Below, in pieces: positions 7,097 to 13,311 of a stretch of DNA of 13,920 bases. Position 1 is the stretch's first letter. Each line of letters opens with the position of its first letter. The stretch spans positions 1 through 13,920 of the forward strand of contig CADAPN010000040.1 in assembly GCA_902789835.1 (NCBI GenBank), given 5' to 3'. The translations under genes and the position numbers were made by a program. The notes under the pieces are model-generated. The model saw only the letters and a list, made by a program, of their open reading frames with translations, did not search any database and was not told the DNA's origin. This stretch comes from Oscillospiraceae bacterium (GTDB lineage: Bacteria; Bacillota_A; Clostridia; Oscillospirales; Oscillospiraceae).

Positions 7097-7576
7097 TCAG
7101 TCCGCCTTTTCGCCGTTTATAAAGCCGCGGTAGACATCCGCAAAGAACTTCAGCTTGCTCTTTAATCCGCCACTTCTCTCTTCGCCCTTCTTCTCTGCCT
7201 GGACAGTTTCGGAAACCGTACGGCAGGCCTCTTCATAATTTTTGTTTGTCTCGCGGAGGCGGTGACTCAGCTGCTTGACCAGCAGGAAGACCTGTACGGG
7301 CTTTTCCTCAAAATAGTCGGAAAACTCCGCCGCGTTGATTTCCTCGACTTCCGTCTGATCCTCGAGGGCAACGGCCGTGGCACTGCGGGGCTCGTTTTCG
7401 ATCAGGCCCATCTCGCCGAAGGTTTCGCCCTTTCCGAAGACCGCAAGCTGTTTTTCTTTCGGGGTTTTGTAGTTGGCGTAGATGCCGATCTGCCCGCTCT
7501 GGATTTCAAACATGGTATGGGATTCATCCCCCTGGGAAAAAACCACTTCGCCTTTATGATAGATATGAGTTTTCAT
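7097..7576 (-). CDS. Stand-alone cyclic-nucleotide-binding domain protein (copy 1)
   Basis: The 159-residue protein is a single cNMP-binding (Crp/PKA-type) beta-barrel. The phosphate-binding cassette FGEMGLIENEPRSATAVA (residues 53-70) keeps the glutamate (E55) that holds the ribose and the arginine (R64) that holds the cyclic phosphate, so ligand binding is likely. After the helix VQVFLLVKQLSHRLRET there is only a charged tail (about 115-159) and no helix-turn-helix, kinase or channel domain, so this is not a Crp-type regulator. It is closely related to copy 2, encoded just upstream. The MBL hydrolase gene follows after 18 bp. The ribosome binding site AAAGGA is about 12 bases from the ATG, a long spacing. 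Confidence 0.88.
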   Translation of the reverse strand: MKTHIYHKGEVVFSQGDESHTMFEIQSGQIGIYANYKTPKEKQLAVFGKGETFGEMGLIENEPRSATAVALEDQTEVEEINAAEFSDYFEEKPVQVFLLVKQLSHRLRETNKNYEEACRTVSETVQAEKKGEERSGGLKSKLKFFADVYRGFINGEKAD

Positions 7577-7607
7577 GAATCGATTCTGTCCTTTCTTCCG
7601 ATCCGGT

Positions 7608-8087
7608 TCAGTAAAATCGCAGACCGGACATGTTGAACATCATGTATTCGTTCTGAATCGCCAGCAGCCGCGCCTGCAGTTCCGGGTCCATCGGAACGCC
7701 GTCCGGCTGCTCCGTCACATCGCAGATCGCGTGGCAGACCTCCAGATAGTCTTTTGTTGTTTTCCGCAGGCGCTGGCTGAGCTGCTGAAGGATCATGAAA
7801 ACCTTGACCGGATCCTGTTCAAAATAATCCAGGAAGGTGTTCTCGGTAATCTCATCAAGCAGCGTGCCGTCGGTCAGCGCCACCACCGTAGCCGAACGCG
7901 GCTCATTCTCAATCAGCTCCATTTCGCCGAAAAACTCGCCTTCCTTCAGCTCTGCAAGCTTTCTGACCCGATCCGTGCCGTAATTGGTATACACCGCGAC
8001 ACTGCCGCTTCGGATGCAGTACATACATGCGCCGATCTCCCCCTGGCGGCAGATGACGTCATCCTTCTTGAACGCGATTTGCTTCAT
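7608..8087 (-). CDS. Stand-alone cyclic-nucleotide-binding domain protein (copy 2, first gene of operon)
   Basis: The 159-residue protein has one cNMP-binding domain with the phosphate-binding cassette FGEMELIENEPRSATVVA (E55, R64), then a helix and a 40-residue tail ending NMSGLRFY. No output domain is visible. It matches copy 1 closely around the cassette and in the following helix, so the two arose by tandem duplication. The frame is open to an ATG at 8108, but the ATG at 8087 is preferred: GGAGGT lies 10-11 bases before it, while the upstream ATG has no site and would leave a leader of under 20 nt. It is the first gene after the promoter at 8132-8160. Such free-standing domains may regulate partners by protein contact. 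Confidence 0.85.
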   Translation of the reverse strand: MKQIAFKKDDVICRQGEIGACMYCIRSGSVAVYTNYGTDRVRKLAELKEGEFFGEMELIENEPRSATVVALTDGTLLDEITENTFLDYFEQDPVKVFMILQQLSQRLRKTTKDYLEVCHAICDVTEQPDGVPMDPELQARLLAIQNEYMMFNMSGLRFY

Positions 8088-8131
8088 TTCGCACTCTACC
8101 TCCGTCATATCTGGAATCGTTTGTCTTTTCT

Positions 8132-8160
8132 ATTATAAAAGTATTGTCCTGTAAAATCAA
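8132..8160 (-). promoter_or_regulatory. Promoter of the six-gene cNMP operon
   Basis: Reverse-strand TTGATT (8160-8155) and a perfect TATAAT (8137-8132) lie 17 bases apart. The predicted start near 8125 gives a leader of about 38 nt before the first cNMP-binding gene. No other promoter or terminator was seen down to 3542, where gaps are 31, 18, -4, -4 and 14 bp. Confidence 0.8.
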
Positions 8161-8212
8161 ATACTTTCTTTTCCGATCCTTCGGCCGTTTCTCTTCCCAT
8201 CCCAAAGGGTCC

Positions 8213-8244
8213 AAAAGAAAATCCCCGCCCGTTTGAGCGAGGAT
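8213..8244 (-). terminator. Terminator of the first LysM gene
   Basis: On the reverse strand ATCCTCGC (8244-8237) pairs with GCGGGGAT (8228-8221), 8 bp with one G-U, across an 8-base loop, followed by TTTCTTTT. It lies about 25 bp after the LysM stop and separates that gene from the cNMP operon promoter. Confidence 0.75.
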
Positions 8245-8267
8245 GATCTGTTCCGATTCTGTTCGGT

Positions 8268-8513
8268 TCAGCGGATCACAGCCGGATAGATGGTGAGCTT
8301 CTGGCCGATGCTGATGATGTCCGGGTTCTTGATGTTGTTCCACTGGGCAATCTGCATGTAGGAAACGCCAAAGCGCTGGCCGATTCCGCTCAGGACATCG
8401 CCGGGGGCCACGGTGTAGACGATGTAGCTGCCATAGTTGACAAAGCTGCCGTTTGCATACTGCCAGCCGCCGCTGACCTGGTTCAGTTCGTTGTCATTGA
8501 TGATGTTTGTCAT
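8268..8513 (-). CDS. Double-glycine-leader LysM microprotein (copy 1)
   Basis: The 81-residue protein starts MTNIINDNELNQVSGG, which fits the double-glycine leader of class II bacteriocins: Glu at -8, Leu at -7, Val at -4, Gly-Gly at -2/-1. A LysM domain follows at about 31-76 (YIVYTVAPGDVLSGIGQRFG, then QIAQWNNIKNPD, IGQKLTIYP). LysM binds N-acetylglucosamine-containing glycans such as peptidoglycan. The expected course is cleavage after Gly16 and export of a 65-residue protein by a peptidase-containing ABC transporter; none is in this window. There is no Sec signal or membrane segment. AAAGGAG precedes the ATG by 9 bases. It is monocistronic, with an extended -10 promoter preceded by a direct repeat (8563-8580). 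It is paralogous to the gene at 12555-12797. Intracellular LysM function cannot be excluded. Confidence 0.85.
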   Translation of the reverse strand: MTNIINDNELNQVSGGWQYANGSFVNYGSYIVYTVAPGDVLSGIGQRFGVSYMQIAQWNNIKNPDIISIGQKLTIYPAVIR

Positions 8514-8545
8514 GATTGTTTTCTCCTTTGTTGTTTTGTGAGCTT

Positions 8546-8580
8546 ATCATAGCACCGGAACCGTCACACAAGTGTCACAC
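8546..8580 (-). promoter_or_regulatory. LysM copy 1 promoter with direct-repeat operator
   Basis: Reverse strand: TATGAT (8551-8546) preceded by TG one base upstream makes an extended -10, but no good -35 is found. In its place GTGTGAC occurs twice (8580-8574 and 8569-8563), an exact 7-base direct repeat with an 11-bp period. That layout is typical of OmpR/PhoB-family response regulators that activate from the -35 region. The regulator is not identified. Confidence 0.5.
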
Positions 8581-8618
8581 CGTTCCTCACTTTCATCAGA
8601 CCTTCAAAAAACCGGCTC

Positions 8619-10205
8619 TTACATCAGTGGAGACATGAACTTCACCGTCTGACCGATGAGTTTCGTCGTTATTTTTTCCTTTCGGATCGTCTCGTCGGTG
8701 ACCCTGCGGCACTTAGCCAGCGTTTCCAGATAGTCTTTCTCGATCTCCGGGATGCATTCCGTCCGGTACAGATACGCGGCGCATTCAAAGTGATGGTAGA
8801 GACTGCGATAGTCCAGGTTGATCGTACCGACCACAGCCTTGGTGTCATCACTGACAAACACCTTCGCATGGTCAAAGCCAGGCGTATACTCGAAGATCTT
8901 CACCCCGGACTCTGTCAGCGACCTGTAATGCGTCTTTGCAAGAGCATACGCCACCTTCTTATCCGGAATCCCTGGGAGAATAAGCTTCACATCCACACCG
9001 CGCTCCGCGGCAAAGCGCATGGCATTCTCGAGCTCTCCGTCCAGGATGAGATAGGGCGACATGATGTGGACATAGTCCGTGGCCCGGTTCAGGAGGTCGA
9101 TGTAGACCGATTCTCCTACCTTTTCTCCATCCAGAGGAGAGTCGCAGTAGGGCATGACATAGCCCTTCGCCTCGGGTAATTCCTCTGTCTCCCCCAGAAA
9201 GCTCTCGTAATCCGGCTCCTTGTTTCCGACGTACCACATCTGAAGAAACATCAGGGTGAAGCTTTTGACGGCAGGCCCTTTCAGCATAACCGCCGTATCC
9301 TTCCAGTGCCCGAAACGCTCAATGCGGTTGATGTACTCGTCGGCAAGATTGACACCGCCGGTGAACGCCACCTTGCCGTCAATCACAAGGATTTTACGGT
9401 GGTCACGGTAGTTGTAGTGAGAGGAAACAATGGGCTTGATCGTCGAAAAGGGTCTCGCTTTGATTCCGACTTTTTCCAGAAGCTTCCAGTAGCCGACCGG
9501 CAGCGTGAACATCTCACACATGCCGTCGTATAAAACCCGGATCTCGACCCCCGCCTTCGCCTTGCGTGTCAGGATGTCCAGAACCCGCCCCCACATATAT
9601 CCCTCCTGGATAATGAAATACTCCAGGAAGATGAACTTCTCCGCCTTTTCCAGCTCCTCGAGCATGGCCTCGAACATGTCTTCGCCCAGCGGGAAATACC
9701 GCACCGCGGTGTGTTCGAACAGCGGGAAGCATCCGCTTCGGTTGAGATAGTGGCAGAGGTCGTCGACGCCGGAGCCGTCATGCGCCAGCTTTTCGAGGAC
9801 ATTCTCCGGCTGTTTCAGGAATTCCCGGCTCGTCTGAATCTGTTCATCGACCAGTCTGCACTCCAGCCGGTGTCCGAAGTTCGATTGCGTAAACAACAGA
9901 AACGCAGCTCCGGCCAGCGGAAGAATCGCAATGATGAACATCCAGGTCAGCTTGGCGGAGGAGTCCATCTTGCAGTTAAACAGGTAGACCACCATCGCAA
10001 GGGAGAACAGCCGCATGAGATTGATCAGGATCGGCAGCTTATCCGTAAAATAAACATAAGCGCTTACCAGAATCGCGATCTGCATAACCGCCAGCAGGGC
10101 AATCACGAAAAACCTGCTGAATACCAGGCGCAGAAGCCCTTTTTTGATCGGTTTGGAAAGCCTTACGATGCCCTCTTCTTTTTCCAACAAATCCCTTCCC
10201 TTCAT
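8619..10205 (-). CDS. cls: Cardiolipin synthase (phospholipase D family)
   Basis: The 528-residue protein has hydrophobic N-terminal segments at about 30-53, 60-77 and 86-106 and two phospholipase-D HKD motifs: H269-R-K271 with D276 (DHRKILVIDG) and H446-A-K448 with D453 (HAKVFVSDD), each followed by the expected Gly/Asn residues (GGVN, GTIN). This is the bacterial ClsA-type layout and normal length. It condenses two phosphatidylglycerol molecules to cardiolipin at the cytoplasmic membrane. The ATG at 10205 has only a weak ribosome binding site; TTG codons at positions 6-7 preceded by AGGGAAGG are an alternative start. It follows the STAS-kinase gene by 39 bp and is probably co-transcribed with it. 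No clear terminator is seen after its stop; the LysM promoter follows at once. Confidence 0.9.
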   Translation of the reverse strand: MKGRDLLEKEEGIVRLSKPIKKGLLRLVFSRFFVIALLAVMQIAILVSAYVYFTDKLPILINLMRLFSLAMVVYLFNCKMDSSAKLTWMFIIAILPLAGAAFLLFTQSNFGHRLECRLVDEQIQTSREFLKQPENVLEKLAHDGSGVDDLCHYLNRSGCFPLFEHTAVRYFPLGEDMFEAMLEELEKAEKFIFLEYFIIQEGYMWGRVLDILTRKAKAGVEIRVLYDGMCEMFTLPVGYWKLLEKVGIKARPFSTIKPIVSSHYNYRDHRKILVIDGKVAFTGGVNLADEYINRIERFGHWKDTAVMLKGPAVKSFTLMFLQMWYVGNKEPDYESFLGETEELPEAKGYVMPYCDSPLDGEKVGESVYIDLLNRATDYVHIMSPYLILDGELENAMRFAAERGVDVKLILPGIPDKKVAYALAKTHYRSLTESGVKIFEYTPGFDHAKVFVSDDTKAVVGTINLDYRSLYHHFECAAYLYRTECIPEIEKDYLETLAKCRRVTDETIRKEKITTKLIGQTVKFMSPLM

Positions 10206-10244
10206 CCGTTCTGTTTTCCGGTTCTAAACGATACGAATAATATC

Positions 10245-11417
10245 TCAGAACTCCAGCGTATTCACATGGGAGAGCAGTTCCTCCAGCACGGTACGGGAAA
10301 CTGCAATCTTTCTGCGCCCCTCCTCGGTGTCGAGGCCGTTTCTGCGGATATAGTGCTGCAGAAGGCGAATGTGCCCGACGACCGCCGCTTTCTCCTCCAC
10401 TTCCCGCACCGCCTGTTCGCTTTTCGTATCCAGGTATCGCTCCAGCTGACCGCGCCAGAGAAGGGCGGCCGTTTCATTCGGAATCCCCAAAAACTGTTCT
10501 CCCGCGGCAGCATCCACCGTACTGAAACCGCAATAGGCGTTGTACATGGCCGCCAGCTCGAAGACGGGATGTCCGTGGCTTAGCTTATCCATATCGATCA
10601 GCAGGGTCTCCCCGTCCTGGTACATAATATTTCGGTAGTGATAGTCGCCGTGGATCATGTGCCGGTCATCCGGAACCGCCTCGATCATCGCGTACAGTCT
10701 CTCATACACTTCTTCCGGCAGGCCGGCTTTCGCGGTTTCTGTCCACTTCAGCGCCGTATCCCTGATCGAAGGCACAAAGCTCTGCTTCACAATCCGTGAA
10801 TGAATCAGCTTCAGGAGCGACGTGCTCATCTCCGCAAGCTCATCCATACTCTTTTCACCGTCTTTGAATACCTGAATAAAGGTTTTCGCGTTCAGCAGTT
10901 CGTAAACCGTGCCATAACCGCCTTCTTTGATCTGGACCACATCATACGGAATGGCCGACGGAACCCCCAGGACGAAAGCAGCCCGGGCCAATTCCCGCTC
11001 GCGCTGAATGGCCGGAAGGGCATCTTTCCGATAGACTTTGATGATGTTTTCCCGATCCAGACGGTATACCTTTCCGTTTGCCCCCTGGCCGATGATCTCA
11101 CAGTCCTGCAGGGAGATCATGCGATAGACCTTCTGGACCTCCATCATCTCTGTAAATCCGGTCACGTCCAGGATATCGTAAAGATCGGGACGGACGTTGA
11201 TCAGGCTGGTCCGGTCAACCTTCTGTTTCACCCGGAGCACCACCCGCAGTCCCGCACTGCTCATATAGTTCACCCGGTCGCAGTCCAGCACGACGGCGTC
11301 AGGCTGACATTTTTCCAGCTGTTCCATGACTTCAGTCTGAAAATCCGTCGCATTGACGGCATCCACATGCTCCGGCGGTATCAGGGTAAGTATTCCGTTT
11401 TCATAATTTGTCTGCAT
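10245..11417 (-). CDS. STAS domain fused to an APH-type kinase domain
   Basis: The 390-residue protein joins a STAS (anti-sigma-factor antagonist) domain, residues about 1-102 with VVLDCDRVNYMSSAGLRVVL around Ser53/Ser54, to an aminoglycoside-phosphotransferase-like kinase fold, about 104-390. The kinase part shows a glycine-rich loop (GQGANGKVY, 110-118), a likely ATP-holding lysine (K127), the catalytic loop HGDYHYRN (D258, N263) and the metal-binding IDMD (D275). STAS proteins of this sort are usually phosphorylated on serine by separate histidine-kinase-like enzymes; here an unrelated kinase is attached. The target may be its own STAS domain, a small molecule or another protein. The frame extends to 11513, but that start would fall in the promoter. 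The ATG at 11417 has AAAAGGA 8 bases upstream. cls follows after 39 bp. Confidence 0.85.
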   Translation of the reverse strand: MQTNYENGILTLIPPEHVDAVNATDFQTEVMEQLEKCQPDAVVLDCDRVNYMSSAGLRVVLRVKQKVDRTSLINVRPDLYDILDVTGFTEMMEVQKVYRMISLQDCEIIGQGANGKVYRLDRENIIKVYRKDALPAIQRERELARAAFVLGVPSAIPYDVVQIKEGGYGTVYELLNAKTFIQVFKDGEKSMDELAEMSTSLLKLIHSRIVKQSFVPSIRDTALKWTETAKAGLPEEVYERLYAMIEAVPDDRHMIHGDYHYRNIMYQDGETLLIDMDKLSHGHPVFELAAMYNAYCGFSTVDAAAGEQFLGIPNETAALLWRGQLERYLDTKSEQAVREVEEKAAVVGHIRLLQHYIRRNGLDTEEGRRKIAVSRTVLEELLSHVNTLEF

Positions 11418-11483
11418 ATCGCACATCCTTTTGCTGCGCAGTTCATTCCGCACGGAAACGTATGATTCCTGTTTCTTTAATCT

Positions 11484-11513
11484 ATCATATTCCGGCAAAA
11501 AGCACAATGACAA
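11484..11513 (-). promoter_or_regulatory. Promoter of the STAS-kinase/cls operon
   Basis: Reverse-strand TTGTCA (11513-11508) and TATGAT (11489-11484) are 18 bases apart. The predicted start near 11477 leaves a leader of about 60 nt to the ATG at 11417. It diverges from the promoter at 11532-11560, with only about 18 bp between the two -35 boxes. Confidence 0.6.
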
Positions 11514-11531
11514 TTCTCGATTTTTGTGTGC

Positions 11532-11560
11532 TTGTCCTGTGACATAAGCTGTGATATATT
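11532..11560 (+). promoter_or_regulatory. Promoter of the Bax-inhibitor/LysM copy 2 operon
   Basis: TTGTCC (11532-11537) and TATATT (11555-11560) are separated by 17 bases. CTGTGA occurs twice with a 12-bp period in the spacer region (11537-11542 and 11549-11554). Just downstream, CTGTAAA (11565-11571) and TTTACAG (11585-11591) form a perfect 7-bp inverted repeat at the start of the transcript, a possible operator or leader hairpin. Confidence 0.6.
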
Positions 11561-11628
11561 ATGCCTGTAAACAAAAGATTACGTTTTACAGAATGATAGT
11601 TCACGAATATCGAAAGGAGCAATGTACA

Positions 11629-12477
11629 ATGAATACTCTTGCGATGGAAAACAGATCCGCCACGACTCTGCTTCATTCCAACCCGGTCCTGAGCCGGCTG
11701 AGCAGAGTGACCGAACGTGCGGAGATCAATGATGCCGCAACCTACTCCGGAATCGCCTCCAAGACCGGCTTCTTCCTGCTGATGACGCTGGTGGGCATTG
11801 TGCTTCAGATTCTGGCGCAGGCCATCTTCGCCGGGGATGCCGTATGGCAGACGTTCACGGTTTATGACAAGTTTACCATTACCCTCACGAAGACAGAGGC
11901 CCTCATCCTGACCGCCGTGATGGCCGTCGGCTTCATCGCCGAGCTTTTGGGAATCTTTCTGCGAAAAACAATCCCGGTTACCGGCACCTTGTATTCCATC
12001 AGCCAGGGCTATGTCATTTCCTTCCTCGTTTTTGACGTGCTGAAGGGATATGAGTATCTGGGTCTGGAAGCCCTTCTGCTCACCGTCGCGGTCATCGCGG
12101 TCATGAGCCGCCTGTACACCTCCGGCCGCATCAGAGACGGCAAAAAGTATCGCATGGTTCTGCTCTCCCTGTTCCTGGGTTCCCTGGGGATCGCGTTTTT
12201 CACGGGAATCGGGTTTGTGATCCCTGCCACCCGCCCCTATGCAATGGCCCTGATTCAGAACGCCGCCCTCTCCGTCACGCTGGATGTGATCGGCCTGGTG
12301 ATCGCCGCTCTGTTTCTGATCAGTGATTTCTCCCTGATTCAGACCTGTGTAGAGCAGGGCTACCCCAAGGAGTACGAGTGGTCCGCGGCCTTCGGTCTGG
12401 TCTTCACGGTTCTCTGGGTCTATCTCAAGATTCTGGACCTGCTGATGCGCTTCGCCGACAAGGGCAAAAAGAATTAA
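11629..12477 (+). CDS. Bax inhibitor-1/YccA family membrane protein
   Basis: The 282-residue protein has about seven hydrophobic segments. It shows the family's N-terminal SNPVLSRL-type stretch and ATYSGIASKTGFFLLMTLVG, and near the C-terminus the conserved DFSLIQTCVEQGYPKEYEW followed by the last membrane helix (AAFGLVFTVLWVYLKIL). It corresponds to the BaxI_1 subgroup of the Bax inhibitor-1 superfamily, multi-pass cytoplasmic membrane proteins often described as ion or proton leak channels; the bacterial role is poorly defined. The frame is open upstream to 11551, but that lies inside the promoter. The ATG at 11629 has AAAGGAG 9 bases before it. The LysM copy 2 gene follows after 77 bp with no terminator between, so the two are probably co-transcribed. 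Confidence 0.88.
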   Translation: MNTLAMENRSATTLLHSNPVLSRLSRVTERAEINDAATYSGIASKTGFFLLMTLVGIVLQILAQAIFAGDAVWQTFTVYDKFTITLTKTEALILTAVMAVGFIAELLGIFLRKTIPVTGTLYSISQGYVISFLVFDVLKGYEYLGLEALLLTVAVIAVMSRLYTSGRIRDGKKYRMVLLSLFLGSLGIAFFTGIGFVIPATRPYAMALIQNAALSVTLDVIGLVIAALFLISDFSLIQTCVEQGYPKEYEWSAAFGLVFTVLWVYLKILDLLMRFADKGKKN

Positions 12478-12554
12478 AGCGATACAGTCCGAGCAATCAC
12501 GGAAGCCCGCGCGGCATCCGAGTAATAATACGAAATGACGAAAGGAGTTTAAAA

Positions 12555-12797
12555 ATGGCCATCGACACAGAAAAAACCCTCGAAGACGTAAGCGGCGGCA
12601 CCCCTTATGCCAACGGCAGCTTTGTTGACCACGGAAACTACATCGTCTATACCGTGGCCTCCGGAGACACCCTGATCGGCATCGCCTCCCGCTTCGGCGT
12701 CAACTTCATGCAGATTGCCCAGTGGAACAACATTGCAGATCCAAGCATGATCCGAGTCGGCCAGCAGCTTACCGTTTATCCCACGATTTACAGGTAA
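12555..12797 (+). CDS. Double-glycine-leader LysM microprotein (copy 2)
   Basis: The 80-residue protein starts MAIDTEKTLEDVSGG, a 15-residue double-glycine leader (Leu at -7, Val at -4, Gly-Gly at -2/-1). One LysM domain follows (YIVYTVASGDTLIGIASRFG, then QIAQWNNIADPS and VGQQLTVYP). From SGG to the C-terminus it aligns with copy 1 (8268-8513) without gaps over 68 residues, about 45 identical, while the leaders differ. Export and cleavage by a bacteriocin-type ABC transporter is inferred; no Sec signal is present. The frame is open far upstream, but AAAGGAG (12541-12547) 7 bases before the ATG at 12555 decides the start. It follows the Bax-inhibitor gene and ends at a strong terminator. A promoter of its own is not evident; TAATAAT near 12523 lacks a -35 box. 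Confidence 0.86.
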   Translation: MAIDTEKTLEDVSGGTPYANGSFVDHGNYIVYTVASGDTLIGIASRFGVNFMQIAQWNNIADPSMIRVGQQLTVYPTIYR

Positions 12798-12832
12798 GCC
12801 CGAAACAACTATCTGCTCTGTTTATACCGCAC

Positions 12833-12869
12833 AAGACCGTCTCTCAGAGGATGAGAGACGGTCTTTTAT
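12833..12869 (+). terminator. Strong terminator after LysM copy 2, shared with the convergent operon
   Basis: AAGACCGTCTCTC (12833-12845) and GAGAGACGGTCTT (12853-12865) form a perfect 13-bp stem with a 7-base loop, followed by TT (a TTTT run at 12864-12867) on the plus strand. It lies 35 bp after the LysM stop and just before the stop of the convergent lipoprotein gene. On the minus strand the U-tract is short, so it may work less well there. Confidence 0.85.
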
Positions 12870-12881
12870 GCTGTCGGCTTC

Positions 12882-13283
12882 TTAATATCCCCAGGTCATC
12901 AATTTCCACTGACCGCCGTCAGCGCGTGCAAGCCACCACTGCCAGTCGGTGTATTCCTGATCCGGGTTCCACGCCCCTCCGCCTTTTTTCGGAGAGTGAA
13001 ATTCACTGGTAAACATGATGCACTGTGTGAATGTTTCTTTTGCATCATTTCCTTCTTCCAGCTGATTCATCCAGGATATGTTGTCCGCATTGCATTCCTC
13101 GTCGGAACTGTAAGCGATTTTGTGAAGCTCACAGCCGTCCCACTTGCTGAATTCAGCTTTTATCTGAGAATAGATCTCGGAATGTCCGTAATCTATTGTC
13201 ACTTCGGAAGCTGTTTTCGAACTGCATCCCATTAACTGAAAGACAGAAAGCACAGCAATGATTAGCGATACGATTTTTTTCAT
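12882..13283 (-). CDS. Small predicted lipoprotein of unknown function
   Basis: I do not recognise this 133-residue protein. It begins MKKIVSLIIAVLSVFQLMGC, a lipoprotein signal with a lipobox-like LMGC (Cys20; Met at -2 is unusual). It should therefore be anchored by lipid on the outer face of the cytoplasmic membrane. The mature part contains several cysteines, a KIAYSSDEECNADNISWMNQLEEGNDA segment and a tryptophan-rich C-terminus (DWQWWLARADGGQWKLMTWGY) that probably forms a small compact domain. The frame is open to 13310, but GGAGGG about 10 bases before the ATG at 13283 and the signal peptide support the shorter form. Its base composition looks more AT-rich than its neighbours, which may mean later acquisition. 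It follows the cyclase-family hydrolase gene by 28 bp and may be co-transcribed. Confidence 0.7.
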   Translation of the reverse strand: MKKIVSLIIAVLSVFQLMGCSSKTASEVTIDYGHSEIYSQIKAEFSKWDGCELHKIAYSSDEECNADNISWMNQLEEGNDAKETFTQCIMFTSEFHSPKKGGGAWNPDQEYTDWQWWLARADGGQWKLMTWGY

Positions 13284-13311
13284 AGATCTTTTTCCCTCCA
13301 TAAATTTCAAG

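Noticed and set aside
3542..8087. CBASS or Pycsar anti-phage operon
   Set aside because: The cyclase is class III, not a CD-NTase, and no membrane, TIR, nuclease or other toxic effector is fused to the cNMP-binding domains. The exported phosphoesterase and kinase-like gene do not fit known defence layouts. A pyrimidine signal is listed only as a hypothesis.
10245..11417. Aminoglycoside resistance gene
   Set aside because: The kinase domain shares the APH fold motifs only. The fused STAS domain, chromosomal setting and cls partner argue for a regulatory or metabolic role.
11418..11513. N-terminal extension of the STAS-kinase by 32 codons
   Set aside because: The extra codons overlap the predicted promoter and lie largely upstream of the transcript start. 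The ATG at 11417 has a proper ribosome binding site and begins the STAS fold.
11537..11554. Crp binding site in the Bax-inhibitor promoter
   Set aside because: TGTGA is present twice but as a direct repeat, not the TGTGA-N6-TCACA palindrome, and no Crp-type regulator is encoded in the window.
11551..11628. N-terminal extension of the Bax-inhibitor protein by 26 codons
   Set aside because: The start would overlap the -10 box; the ATG at 11629 with AAAGGAG is clearly better.
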